In this document: positions 1 through 11,290 of the stretch, piece after piece | How the letters are laid out: every line of letters begins with the position of its first letter | Position numbering within the stretch: position 1 is the stretch's first letter | NCBI GenBank assembly: GCA_007922195.1 | Contig: ML682008.1 | Location: forward strand, 5,537,847-5,601,846 | DNA length: 64,000 bases | From: Podocnemis expansa | Lineage: Eukaryota > Chordata > Testudines > Podocnemididae | Reading direction: 5' to 3' | Program-made: the position numbers and the translations under genes | Notes under the pieces: generated by a model | Told to the model about the DNA's origin: nothing | What the model saw: the letters and a program-made list of their open reading frames with translations, nothing else | The model's database searches: none

Positions 1-269
1 CCCTTCCACACCCATGGAAATGAGGGTCGTAGTCTGGCCCAGGTCCTCCAGTGCCTCCAGGCCCTTGTAAAGTATACCCTTACTTCCCTCCCCCATATAG
101 GGACCCTGGCCACAGGGTGATGCTTGTCCCCTCCTCTTATTTCCTCCATCCTTTGTGGAAGAAGGCCAAATTTTTAAAGGTATTTAGGCATCAAAACATC
201 CTAAGTAGGCTCCTAATGGGATTTTTTTTTTAATTGCCCAACTTCCATTAGTTGTACGATGTAATACAT

Positions 270-440
270 TACATAGAGGAATAGGAGCCCAAACTCTTGG
301 CTTTTGTTTCCATTTACAAATTACGTTTGTGACTTTCAGCAAATCTGTGCTTATCAGGTTACCCATCAGTAAAATGGGTACTATTACATGTACCTCACAG
401 GACATGTGAGGCTTCATTAATTAATATTGACAATGTGATC
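270..440 (-). repeat. MIR-like SINE fragment
   Basis: Reads as the reverse complement of a MIR-type SINE: a segment resembling 'cttatcaggttacccatcag' followed by 'taaaatgggtactattac', then a 'acctcacagg' block, in the order seen in MIR 3' halves (cf. 'cctcagtttcctcatctgtaaaatggggat' type sequence). Old and diverged. Assigned by eye only. Confidence 0.5.
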
Positions 441-1640
441 TCAGTGTCAAAAGAGCTCTAGATGATGCCTGGGGAGGCAATGAAGAGCCATAATCCTGTA
501 CTGGAAAGGGGCTTGGACTAGATGGCCAAATAAAATATCCCTGCTTTAAATTTAATTTGTTCTCAAAATTCAGCAGTTGTAGGCTCTAGCTTGCCCCGAA
601 GCAGTAAAACAAGCCTCTTCCCTCTGACTAGGCTCCTGATGATAAATCATTTGGAACAGAACAGCATTGCAGAGTTAGAAGCAGATAGACATACTGTTAC
701 GGTCTGTGTCTGGTTTTTATTATTCTTAAACATATGGGTCTCTCTCTTTCTAAACTAATTGCTACAGTGACTTACTTTGAGCAGGTGAATTCAGTCTACG
801 GTGTCCCTATCTTTGCCTGTTTTAAGAGTAAGCTAATGATATCTGTTCAGAGAATTAGAGATGAAGATCTTTTCATGTTCTGTGATTGATTTCTATAGCC
901 CACTTCTTCATTAGACTGCACACTCATCCACACCCAAACCTTTTTTACAACCACCATAATGGTGAAGCCATCCGATTTAACTTTTCTTATTTGCCTTGCA
1001 TCCAGTATAGAGAAATATGTGCTATTTAGTGTGATTTCAGCCTCTTATGCACTAGAGATGCAGACTTGGCTGTTTACATTTCCATTAGGAAAGGCACTAT
1101 TTGTATGCAGAGAGGATGTATTCCATACATCCGAGAAGGAGTCGAATATGAAGCTACTATGATAAGCTGTCAGAAAGAATTAGGTTCTGCTGAATTGCCT
1201 TAAAAATTACTAGGAAGTACATAAAAGTTTGATTCAGCATTATTTTTATGAGGTGTGCTAGACTTTTTTGTCATTTTTTTTATTATATCTTGTCTGTGGA
1301 ATAACTCGGATATTTACAGCTAAATGCTGTATATCAAGAGAAAGGGTATTGGCATAAGTGATTCCATTTCCTACTGCATGCTTAAGAGTCCTCCTTTAAG
1401 GTAGGTCCACCAATGTCCTACCATGATAATTTTTATTTCCTGTGGCCTAAAGACCTGATCCAAAATCCACTGAAGTCTATGGAAAGCTTTCAATGAATAA
1501 TCTTACAGATTTAGAAAGGAGAACACCTCACATGCCTTAAACATAGAACTGGGGTAGCATTTGATTGATCATGTGCTTGCAGTAGGGGATTAAGAGGAAA
1601 TGATCTCTCTTGACCATGTAAAGAAAAAAGTTGTTAAGAT
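441..1640. other. No gene seen; AT-rich unique sequence
   Basis: Short open frames only, none with recognisable protein features. It contains one small palindromic repeat, listed separately at 1452-1497. Nothing else is supported. Confidence 0.5.
1452..1497. repeat. Copy of a short palindromic interspersed repeat
   Basis: Contains CCTGATCCAAAATCCACTGA then 'agtctatggaaagctttcaatga'. Other copies in the window (12443-12508, 17585-17616, 27705-27773) share the GATCCAAA...CAATGG layout, in which a left arm is followed by its own inverted complement. This copy is truncated on the right. Class unknown; probably an old MITE-like element. Confidence 0.45.
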
Positions 1641-2030
1641 ATGAGCAATTTCACCTGGGGAGTAGCTATGGATGGGCCTGGCTTGGCACTGGCCCAACCT
1701 CTTTGAAAGCAGGCCCACCAGTCGCAGCCACTCTTCAGTGTCTGGGGAAGGTAAGCAGTTCCTAGCTGCTTGCCTGAACATCTTGCTTCTGGCCACATGA
1801 CCTGAAGCCAGACATTAAGGGAAGTGATGGGTGAAAGCTGCCCGATGCTCCAGTTGTTAGGTAGCAAGTGAAGCTACCTAGTAACCGGAGTCTGCAGCTT
1901 CTGAATTTCCTGCTTCTGGTCATACGATCGGAAGTGGGAAGTGGCTTGTGCCCATGCATGTCACCCAGAGGATGAAGTAGAAAATCAAGTGTAGCTACAC
2001 CCCTGCTCTCCACCTGTGCTGTTTAGAATT
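1640..2030. repeat. Unclassified interspersed repeat (copy 1)
   Basis: Moderately GC-rich block without convincing coding potential. The stretch at about 1837-1880 (gctgcccgatgctccagttg, then ttaggtag) closely matches 13454-13496 in the same orientation, so at least this core is a dispersed repeat. Limits of the element are uncertain. Confidence 0.35.
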
Positions 2031-2039
2031 TAGCAAGAG

Positions 2040-4000
2040 GGAAGCAGTTGCTTAAAGATGGCTGAGCCTTTAAAATGTGTGACCCTTAAGTACACAGTAA
2101 AATAAACGAATACCAGAATCATCAAACCAATTAAGTATGCAACATCTTCCATCATATCAAAATGTGCCTATTTCACTACCAAGCACCTACATAATTCTCT
2201 GAGCATGAACATGTACAATGTGTGCACATTAACTTATCAGGTGTTTGAAATTGAATACATGCAGCAAGTTGACACTGAGGTGTGAAAAGTTCATTCACGG
2301 CCAAATTCTGACTAGCAATATCAGTAGGATTACTCATGGAGAAGAGCCCTAAACATGCTCAGACACATCTTTAACTCAAGCACTTGAAGGATAGATGCTT
2401 TTAAATCACTGTGGATAGCCCATAAATCCAAGACTGCCCTTATAAAATCAGTGGGACGTCAATTGAGTAAAAGTTTCCAGGTTTACTATTTTGGAATAAT
2501 AGATCCTTGTGAGGAGGAGAGTTTTCAGCAGAAATCAGTTTGACTTTTCCTTTGTCCCATTTAACTCATATGAATAAATGTTGACTGGAATCATAAAGGA
2601 GGAAGATGCCCAACACATTTGTTTAACTACATTGAACAGAAGTTCTTTCAATCTAGTTTTCTGATTATCTACCATAATTTTAGATTTCCCGCTTAGATTT
2701 TAGTAGCTATCATGATTCTCATGTTAGACATGAGGTCATGTTGTTAGAAAAACTGATTAAGAAGGTCGTGAAATGTAATGATTATTTGTATGATTAGAGA
2801 GGAGGAGCTTGGAAAGCATTAGGCAAAGGTGTAATGTAGTATTTAGTTAATTGGTCTAGTAATATTGAGTTTTAATCTGTATAATCAGTTTTAGGGAAGG
2901 AATAAATTTTTCAGCATGTAATAGGATGGTAATCTGGATAATCTAGGGGTTTGGTAAATGGCTATAGGGTTTGAATTGTGAGGTCAAATCAGTTTATAAT
3001 ACAAGTCCCATTCCTAGTAGACAAGTGTTCACATTTCAAAAACTACAATTACTAGTGTGTAAATTACTCTCTTTCAACAGTCTCATGAAAAAAAGATAAC
3101 TGACAGATGTGAGTTATTCAGGGGTGGTCCACCTAGAAGTTTATTGAGACAAGTTTGTGGGACAGCGTGGGGAATCTGAAATTACTATCACCCATGTGGT
3201 ATCCATCCATGAGATGATAAAGCAATGTGGGGTCTCCAGGGTTCTCAGTCTGGCACTTTTCTGGATCCTAATGATGAACTGTCCACCGTATGTGCATACT
3301 CTATACTGTATCAAACCAGTGAGTCTACTGCATAATTATAGAAGTTATAGTTCTCTTCTCCTATATCATTTTTACTCCTACACACATCTCTGGCTAGCTG
3401 TGTCTAAAAGTCTTCTTCCTACACACAAAGATGATTGACATTTAGTTATAGAGCCCCTAATCAAATGCAGGTACTCTATACTTTAAAAAATGAAGAAATA
3501 TACTTGATATTTTACTATTAGCTGGTCAATATTTGTATAGAGTTTGATAAAGGTGGAAGGGGGTAAAAGAACAGTGTTAGCATTATTATTATTCAGAGCT
3601 GATGATGATGGGATATTTTGTAAGCCTCAGTAGTTGAATAAATCAGTCATTCTGGAGACCCTAGCATCATCAACTTGTATAAATTAGCATAGCTCCAATA
3701 ATTTCAGTAGTGTTAAATCAGTATACACCAGTTGAGGACTTGCCAGCATACATTTTAATCAGTTTCTTTAATTATCAATTTTGATGGCAACTCATTAGGC
3801 TTGGATTATTTATGGTACTCATTAACACTGGGTGAAACCCTGGTGCTGTTGAAGTCAATGGGATTTTTGACATCTGGGCACCTACAGAGTACAGGTGAAT
3901 TTATTTTCATAACCTTCCTGTTCTGTCTCTTATGCTGATGGATACTGTTTCCTTGTGCTCATCTATCTGTCTGTCTGTATGCATGTTGTCCCTTGTCCCG
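2040..4000. other. No gene seen
   Basis: AT-rich sequence with short frames only. A fragment near 3830-3870 has the CAATGGGA motif of the small palindromic repeat. Nothing else could be assigned. Confidence 0.45.
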
Positions 4001-4004
4001 ACAT

Positions 4005-4150
4005 TTGATTGTAAGCTGGGTGGGAGCAGGGACTAGTTTTCCATTCTTCATTTACACAGAATGGAGCATAGCTGGGTCCTTGTCCAGCCTGGAGCTCCTA
4101 GGTTTTATTGCTATACAAATAAAATGTGTAATGATAGTATAAGTTTGGAA
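4005..4150 (+). repeat. MIR/L2-like 3' tail repeat
   Basis: Contains 'ttgattgtaagctgggtggg', 'agcagggactagttttc', 'aatggagcatagctgggtcc', 'ggagctcctagg' and ends in 'atacaaataaaatg'. That order is typical of an amniote tail repeat that ends in an A-rich ATACAAATAA motif. Family name not assigned; the assignment is from general familiarity with sauropsid repeats. Confidence 0.45.
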
Positions 4151-5374
4151 CTACAGACAGGAAAAAACCAGGCTATATTATGAAAAATACAATCAGATGA
4201 ACATCTATGATTCATGGTCAGGCTAAATTTGCCATAAAGAGGGAGGAGGCTGTCCTCTCAGATAGTGTCGTAAAGGGGAAGGACACTAGAAATTTTCACC
4301 TTTGCTCTTAGTTATAAATTTCTAGTAGTCAACATAATTGCCTTCCCATTGCACTTTGTCTCCTACTGCTTCCTGACCAGTGCTGTGTTCCTCAGTGTGA
4401 TAGTTGCATCTTGGCTGATCTTGAGGACATACAGAGCTAAAAGAGGGAGCTGATTTAGCCTGAACTAAAAAGCCAAGGCCATCTAGCTGGGGCTTTAATA
4501 GCCTTTGTATCTTCTCTGGATCAGGCACATACTGTAACATATGTTCATCAGTAGCTTATGCCTGCTGTTCTTGATCTAACAGTGCTTCTCCTTGGCACAA
4601 TGAACTAAAAATCATTGTTTGTTAAATATAACACAACAGCTGAAAAATGTAACTTCTGTTAAGAATTCATTTTCAAAGAATCGAATGTGCCCCTTTTATT
4701 AACCTAAACTACGGGCAGGTCAACATCACTGCTTAAGTCAATCTAATATATGTCACTCAGAAGTATGAAAAAGACAACCTCTGAGGATGCAAGTTAGTGT
4801 CTTAAGTGCTGTCTACAATAGTCCTATGTCAATGGCAGACACTCTTCCACCAATATAGCTGCTAACTCCCACAAAGGTGGAGTAATTATGACAGTAGGAT
4901 GGTGCTTTCTCGTTGACAGAGAACATCTTGACCAAATGCAGTACAGTAGCACAGCTTCATCTGTGCAGCTGCACCAGTGTGTAGCATTTCTAGTTTAGTC
5001 TTGCCCTGTGTCTGAACTTTTTCTCATTGCAGTCCTACCTTTGATCCCTTCGATCCACAGTTCCAAGAAGGAAATGCCTAAATATGGATTTGAGATATAT
5101 GAGTTCTTAATTAGTACATGTGTTACATTTCAAGTGAAGCTACAGTGATCACCATCAATAAAAGCAGCATTTACACATTACAAAACATGGTATCTGACCT
5201 ATCAAATTATTTCTTTTTCTAAGTTACACATATGGCACCTCTATGTGCTAAGTATTGATAAAGTTTGACATTTTGTTGGCAGCCACTGTACATAGACATT
5301 ATGTAATGTGTTGAAGCCTAATCAATATGTTTTAAATAGGTCCAGACTCCTTCACAGAGGATTGCTGTACCCTC
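4151..5374. other. No gene seen
   Basis: AT-rich sequence. Open frames are short and unrecognisable. No repeat assigned. Confidence 0.4.
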
Positions 5375-5700
5375 ATGGCGTCCTCAAAGACTTTAAGGTC
5401 AGAAGGGACCAATATGATCATGTGGTAGTCTGGCCTGCACAATGCAGACCACATAATCTTTAACCTCTGACTGAGTTATTGAAGTTCTCAAATCATGATT
5501 TAAAGAGTTTGAGATACAAAGAATCCACCAGCAACTGAGTCATGGCCCATGCTACAGAGGAAGGCAAAAAAGCCCTAGAGCCTTTGCCATCCTGCCCTGG
5601 GGGAAAATTCCTTCACAATCTCAAATATAAACCCTTAGCATGTGGGCAAGACTCACCAACCAGACACCCAAGAAAAAATCTCTATAATAGCCACCCCCCA
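5375..5700 (-). mobile_element. CR1 LINE 3' fragment
   Basis: On the plus strand it reads 'aaggtcagaagggaccaata', 'tgatcatgtggtagtctggc', 'ctgcacaatgcagaccaca', then 'catgctacagaggaaggcaa' and 'gtgggcaagactcaccaacc'. This is the reverse complement of a CR1 3' untranslated region of the kind abundant in turtles, so the LINE lies on the minus strand, 3' end at the left. It is 5'-truncated, as most CR1 copies are. The apparent open frame across it is incidental. Confidence 0.75.
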
Positions 5701-5714
5701 ATTGTTCTATTAGC

Positions 5715-6235
5715 ATATCCAGGGCCGTCTCTAAGGGTGTGTAGGGCACAGGGCAATCAGCCTGTGTCCCCCCCACTGGGAGTGGGGGGCAGCCCAGAGG
5801 CTGGCTTCACACTTCTGACCCTCCCATGAGCCAGCTACTCTGCCTCTGGGGGTACAGTGGGCCAGCCAGGGGGCTGGGCTCTGCTTTCCTGCCCTGCCTC
5901 TGTGCCAGCTCTCCCCACCACCAGGGCAGAACAGCTGGCCGATAAGAGGGGCAAGAGAGCGAAGCCCAGCCTCTGGGCTGGCACGCTCCACCCCTGAGCT
6001 GGCTCTTCCCCATCCTGGGCATGTGGTGGGCCAACTCAGAGCAGAGGCTGGCTCTGTGCTCCTGCCCTCACCCCCCACTGCCTTCAGCTCCACGTCAAAG
6101 GCAGTGGGGAGACAGCACAGCCGCGGGGGGCAGCAGTGCAGGCCCTGCACTGCCCTGCTGACGATGGGACAGTGCAGGGTCCAGGGAGCCACGGGTCCAG
6201 GGGCGATTCCCCCCACCCCCACCATGGACAGCCGT
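5715..6235. repeat. GC-rich repeat-like block
   Basis: Abruptly GC-rich between AT-rich flanks, directly between two CR1 copies. It opens with 'aagggtgtgtagggcacagg' and 'gcaatcagcctgtgtccccc'. Overlapping open frames on both strands (up to 164 codons) reflect low stop-codon density in GC-rich sequence; no domain is recognisable. It resembles, in its opening GGGCA...GGGCAA layout, the block that begins near 50555. Probably a transposable-element segment, class unknown. Confidence 0.35.
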
Positions 6236-6284
6236 GAGCGTATCTACCATTAGTCTTGCTGGATTTAATGTGAGTGTAAATGTT

Positions 6285-7385
6285 ACCCTTCAAAGATCCC
6301 TTTTCAGATAGGGGCCCCACTTGCTAAAATGGATTTTGAAACTACACAGACAAAAGTCAATGCTGACGAATGTCCAGTTCTGAGTAGACGAGAAAGCCAC
6401 ATAGCAAATATTCCAGTGTTTCCAATGGATATTGATTCTTTGCCCTGTACCGTTCAATATCTTTATCAGTGACCGGAAAGAAAACATACAGTCATCACCG
6501 ACAAAGGTTTGCAGATGACACAGCAATTGAATGAGTAGTAAATGATGAAGAAGACAGGTCTAAAGCACTCTGGGTCACGTGATAAACTGGGCACAAACAG
6601 ATGAATGTGTTTTAATATGATTAATTGTAAATGTATTCATATGGGAACAAAAAAAAAATGTAGGTCAGGAGGGGACTCTGGAAGCAGTGATTCTGAAAAA
6701 GATTTCAGGGTTGTGATGAAAAATCGCCTGAACATGATCACCTAGTTTGATGCTGTGGCCAAAGGAGCTAATGTGATCCTGGGAAGCATAAACTGGGGAA
6801 TCTCAAGTAGAACTAGAGAGGCTGATTTACCTCTGTAGCTGGCATTGGTGCAACCAATGATGGGATACTGTGTCCAGTTCTGATGTGCACAATTCAGGAA
6901 GGCAATTGATAAATTAGAGATGGTTCAGAAAAGAGAGACAGGAATAATTAAACAGTTAGAAAACATGCCTTGTAGAGCAAGACCCAGGGAGCTCATTCTA
7001 TTTAGCTTAACATGGAGAAGATTAAGGGGTAATTCGATTAGTCTGTAAGTACCTGCATAGATAGGGAACAAATATTTAATATTGGGTTCCTATATTTAGC
7101 AGAGAAAGGTATAACACAATTCAGTGGCAGAGGATGAAGCTTGTAAAATTCAGACTGGAAACAAGGTGTAATTTTTTAATAGTAAGAGTAAAGAATCATT
7201 GCAACAATTTACTAAACTGCATGGTGGATTGTCTATCACTGACCATTTTTAAATCAAAATTGAATGTTTTTTTTTTAAACCGCTTTAGGATTTATTTGGG
7301 GGAAGTTCTGTGGCCTGTATTATCACTTAGTCTGACCTCCTGTATCACAGCGGTCATTTCAGGCATTGAAATTTATCAGTCATTT
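6285..7385 (+). mobile_element. CR1 LINE fragment with decayed reverse transcriptase
   Basis: Sense-strand CR1 remnant covering the RT core to the 3' end of ORF2. The FADDT motif, the catalytic YxDD-equivalent of CR1-clade reverse transcriptases, is readable at 6508-6522 (TTT GCA GAT GAC ACA). Downstream landmarks follow in the expected order: 'gtgatgctgtggccaaagg'-like text near 6750, 'gatactgtgtccagttctg' near 6865, 'aaaacatgccttgtagagc' near 6960, and a terminal 'gaagttctgtggcctgtatt' near 7305. Numerous frameshifts and stops make it non-functional. In CR1 this enzyme reverse-transcribes the element's own RNA at the target site. The opposite orientation to the CR1 at 5375-5700 means the two are independent insertions. 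Confidence 0.8.
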
Positions 7386-9549
7386 CTTAGCAGTTACCCA
7401 TGGAAAAATCATGACAGGTTTGGAATATGGCAACATGGTCGTCAGATAGTCAAATCTCAGTGATATAGAAGCCAAATTAGTGATCACCATTACTGAAAAG
7501 AGTCATGGTAGTGTAAATTTGTTTTCTTTACTAGAATACTATATATTCATATCTAAATCGTATTATGGGAGAGATCTCTGTATCTATATCTGTATCTATA
7601 TATCATCTTCTGTTTGCTTTTGCAAAAAGAAAAGGATGGTTCCTAATTCAACCTGCAATTGTTAATTGGATACAAAACATTGGTTTAAGTGTATGAAAGA
7701 CAAGCAAGGGACAGGAGACTGAAAAACTGATCAATCAAAGTCACTGCAACACATCCTTAAATAATGTAAAATGGAATAACTCTACTGGTTTCAATGGAGC
7801 TGAATTAATTTCCTGTCTGAAAGTTGGGTCCAGGAGAGGTTGCTACATTATGGGAGGGGTGTGTGCGCACGCACACTCACAGTAAAATGGAGTATTATTA
7901 TTTTACCAACTGCAATTGGTTAAAAATGTGGTAAAAGCATCCTCATTGGTTAATAATTAAATCACAGAGTGTATTATTGTCTTGTGCTGCAAAAAGCCAC
8001 AGGAAACGCATTAAAGAGCCAATTGTGGATTGGAAGCCTCAGTATGAATATCATTGACTTAAAGTCGTTTGGTCATCTTTACTCATAATCAGTAGTATTC
8101 TGCTCTGTAAATAGTCCTATTTACTGCATTGGATTACTACAGAGAAGATACCATGCACAAGTCAGTGTAGCAAAATCTAGTCGTGTGTGAACGCTTTGAT
8201 CAAGTTCAGCTTAATAAAATGGAGGTATCAGCACTATGAACAAAGAAACAATTCTTCTAATTTACAATGCTTTTGATTTTATGATAACATTAAAAACAGC
8301 ATTGTCTTAATAGTCTTTCATTATTGCTGGTTCCCACCAAGAACTGTTCCTCTTCCCCACCCCCCAACTCATTTTTTTCCATTTCTTCCTTGACCTATGA
8401 CATTTAGAATTAGTTAAAGGATACTAATATTTGTGTGATAGTATATTTTTCATACATAATAGGATGGAGTGCTTGAATTATATCTCCAAGCAGCATTTGA
8501 AGTACATTCTATATTTCTAAATTGTTCCAAGTCAGCTAAGATGCTGCTACATTCTCCCTGGGCATTTCTCTTTTTAAGTGACCTTAAAAAATATTCCTTG
8601 GAAATCAGTATTTTAGAAAGCTTTTGTCAGAGTATTGAGGCCTAATAACTCTCAGATTACACATTTTATAATGGCTTAATGTACCAAAGGGTAGTCAAAT
8701 ATTATTTCAAAATGAAACACTTGAGGGGAGGAGGTGGGAAGCACAAAATGATTGATTTCATTGTACTGAATATAATTGTAATATAGCCTCTAACTGACAG
8801 AATTCTGTGCTGGCTAGGGGAGATAAAGATATGACACACAAGAAAAGGGAACGTTGGAAAATGAATGGGTCTTTTAGGGAGCTGATCTTCCAGTGGATCA
8901 GATAAAGCTTCTTCAAGTCTCGTTGCTGCAGACGATGGTGCATCAAAGGCTTTTTCAGGATCTAGGGACAGGACCTTTAAAACAGATTGTTCTAAGATTG
9001 ACAGTTAGTAGACTATTTTTTCGTAATCTCTGGAAAAGTTATAGAAAAGTTCATGGAGCTCTTGAAATAAACATAAACCTTGCATCCCTTTATATTTTTG
9101 TTCAATCTTGCACAATAGATATTTTACTTTAAGAGTAGCCACTCTGTGAGAAAGATTAAAAGAAATGTTACAGCAAGAAACTTTCTTTTTTAGTGCATGG
9201 ATGAGATTGTCTTCTTATGAGTGTAGATGGTGTTTCAAAAGCTAGTTGTTTTTGTATTAATAATTGTTGCCTCAACGAATTGAAGGCTGTTGAAGGTAAT
9301 GCATGGTTGAACAGCAGATATTGAGAAACCAGTGGACAGTATGTAGGTGCAACTCCTTAAATTAACAAATATTAAACAATTGCTGATGGGAAAATTGTCA
9401 AGTGGTAGCCCAATGCAATATTTTTAAATATTCCTTCCTGTAACAAATCTGTCTCCTTCTGTGGGGACCTAAAATAGTGTCCAAATGCTGGCCTTATCAA
9501 TGTGGTTTATATAACATTATCTCTACTCAAAAGGATAAAAAGCAATGCT
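7386..9549. other. No gene seen
   Basis: AT-rich sequence with short unrecognisable frames. A perfect alternating purine-pyrimidine palindrome lies at about 7861-7878 (gtgtgcgcacgcacac), which is short and of low complexity. Nothing else assigned. Confidence 0.4.
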
Positions 9550-9685
9550 ACTTAGTGTTTCTGTAGCTCCACTCCGTCATGGTTCTCAAAACACTTCACA
9601 AACTAGCTTCTTCACAGAACCTTTACAGATTTGTAAACTGAGGCACATTCTAATTTAAGTGATCAAATAAGAATTTGCGAATAGA
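9550..9685 (+). repeat. MIR-like SINE fragment
   Basis: Contains 'cctttacagatttgtaaact' followed by 'gaggcacattctaatttaag' and 'tgatcaaataag', matching the MIR core order (TTTACAGATGAG.AAACTGAGGCA...AAGTGA). Diverged, plus orientation. Confidence 0.6.
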
Positions 9686-10144
9686 AAAGTTAGTCTGGGA
9701 CCCTTTGTGTTCTTATTTTTAAACTTTAGAATATCAGGTCTTGAGTCCCAGTTTTTGCTGGAGAATCCTGTGAGCTCTGCCATAGATTATTGGCATCAAA
9801 GCTAAACTTCAGCTTACTTAGCTGTCTTCTGATGTGGGTGGCAATGTCAAGTCTTTTTTCAAGTTTTAGCTTCTTGCTGCATCACTGTCCCACTCATGGT
9901 CTCCAAAGAGTCTTCCCAGGAAACAAGGAGGGCAATACCTGAGATTTCTCTGATTAAAAAACAAGCTCAATTTCTGTGGGGTGAAGGAGAAAAAAAGTTG
10001 AGACTATCTTTTATACATCACTAAGAAACAGTAAAGAACACAAACTTGTTACTTGCTGCACAGTCCATCTGTATGTGACCTATAGTTCTGACTTCTAGTC
10101 ATACTTTAAACAGAGCACTCCGTCCCAAGACTGCATGAATCTAC

Positions 10145-10386
10145 AACAGGAGTGGTAAAACCAAGGAGTCCTGTGGCACTTTTAAAGACTTCCTAATGTA
10201 TTTATCACATGAGCTTTCATGGGAAAACATCCAACTTTGTCGGACACTTTGAAGATGGAAGCATCTGATGAAGTGGGATTTTCTCCCATGAAAGCTCATG
10301 TGATAAATAAATGTGTTAGTCTTTAAAGGTGCCACCGGACTACTTGTTTGTTTTGCTGAACTAGACTAACATGGCAACCCCTTTGG
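10145..10386. repeat. Foldback copy of the Penelope-tail repeat
   Basis: Two copies of one short repeat face each other. The left arm (10158-10230) has 'aaggagtcctgtggcacttt', 'tatttatcacatgagctttc'. The right arm (10265-10386) gives the reverse complement, ending 'ctagactaacatggcaaccc'. The arms meet at a loop around 10240-10262 containing 'ctttgaagatgg', which is also found in the loop of the copy at 31440-31680. RNA from this locus would form a long imperfect hairpin. The monomer sequence is the one fused to a Penelope-like element at 58499-58697. Confidence 0.75.
10265..10300 (+). ncRNA. Hammerhead-ribozyme-like core in the tail repeat
   Basis: CTGATGA lies at 10265-10271, a hairpin follows (stem 10273-10278 pairing with 10284-10289, five-base loop), then GAAA at 10290-10293 and 'gctcatg'. 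CUGANGA, stem II, GAAA is the invariant core order of hammerhead self-cleaving RNAs, which are known from the terminal repeats of Penelope-like elements. Against activity: one unpaired A (10272) precedes stem II, stem III is very short or absent, and I found no convincing stem I. This is therefore a core-like motif, probably relic, not a demonstrated ribozyme. Confidence 0.35.
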
Positions 10387-10655
10387 AACTTGCCAGTACT
10401 GGTCGAGTGTCTTCCTTGCTCAGAATATGTGAGTGTGAGAACACTTCCACTTTACAAAACAGAAAGTCAAACAATTTAATTTTAAAATCATATATTTCTT
10501 GATGCTCCTCCATATCTTTCATTCAAAGATGTCAGACTTTACAAAGAAAGGCAAATGACTTGTTTGTAGTCCTATGGTAAGTTAGTTGCAAAATCTTGGA
10601 TCCTTGTAGTTCTGACTGATAAGCCCCACTCTACCCATTAGAAACTGTTGCCAAG

Positions 10656-10840
10656 ATCCAAAGGAGTAGCCGTGTTAGTCTAGTTCAGTAAAACAAAGAA
10701 ACGAGTCCTGTGGCACTAAAAAAGACTGACAGATCTTCAGAGTGTCTGACAAAGTGGGATTTTCTCCCACAAAAGCTCATGCAAAAAAAAAAAATTGTTA
10801 GTCTTTTAAGTGCCACAGGACTCCTTGTTTGTTTCGTTAG
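10656..10840. repeat. Foldback copy of the Penelope-tail repeat (shortened left arm)
   Basis: Begins with the head 'gtagccgtgttagtctagtt', runs through 'gagtcctgtggcactaaaaa', then turns around after a short loop at about 10725-10740 into 'tgacaaagtgggattttctc', 'ccacaaaagctcatgc', 'agtgccacaggactccttgt'. The left arm lacks most of the hairpin segment seen in the 10145 copy. An internal A-run lies near 10785. Confidence 0.7.
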
Positions 10841-11149
10841 AAAATGGTACTTTATATGACAATGGTTGGAACTACAACAGTTGATGGAAAAGGTAGTGTG
10901 TTCCAGTGAATAAAGTAATGGATTTAAAAGGGGCAGACTAGGGCTCCGTTTGTTTTTTGTTGGTGAATTTCATGTTTTGACTTGGGCCCAAGTTTTCAAA
11001 TGGAGCTGTTTGTTTGCAAGACAAACTTTAGAAAACTAGGGCCTGAATGCCCAGTGGCCTTGAGCATCTGCACTTGAAAATGTGAGAAAATCTTAGAAAA
11101 GTGGCCCCCAACTGTGTAATATTGGGCCTCTGAAATTGACACTTTTTAC

Positions 11150-11290
11150 ATGTGGGGTTACTTCTCTGTGCCTCAGTTTCTCTGTGTGTAAAATGTGGAT
11201 TTAAAAGTGGTACATTTTAAGGTGTTTTTGAGGTCTATAAAGTGTTGTAGAACTGAGTAGTGTTATTAGTGTTGATTGTTTTTACATGGA
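11150..11290 (-). repeat. MIR-like SINE fragment
   Basis: Plus-strand text 'cttctctgtgcctcagtttc', 'tctgtgtgtaaaatgtggat', then 'gaggtctataaagtgttgta' is the reverse complement of a MIR element, in the expected order from core to tail. Confidence 0.7.

Noticed and set aside
5731..6225. 164-codon minus-strand frame
   Set aside because: GC-rich repeat-like block between two CR1 fragments; no recognisable domain, overlapping frames on the other strand.
7861..7878. Alternating GTGCGCAC palindrome as a regulatory site
   Set aside because: Low-complexity CA/CG run; no supporting context.
10145..10386. Foldback repeats as microRNA genes
   Set aside because: Hairpins arise from repeat inversion, are long and present in several copies; no feature of a conserved precursor is seen.
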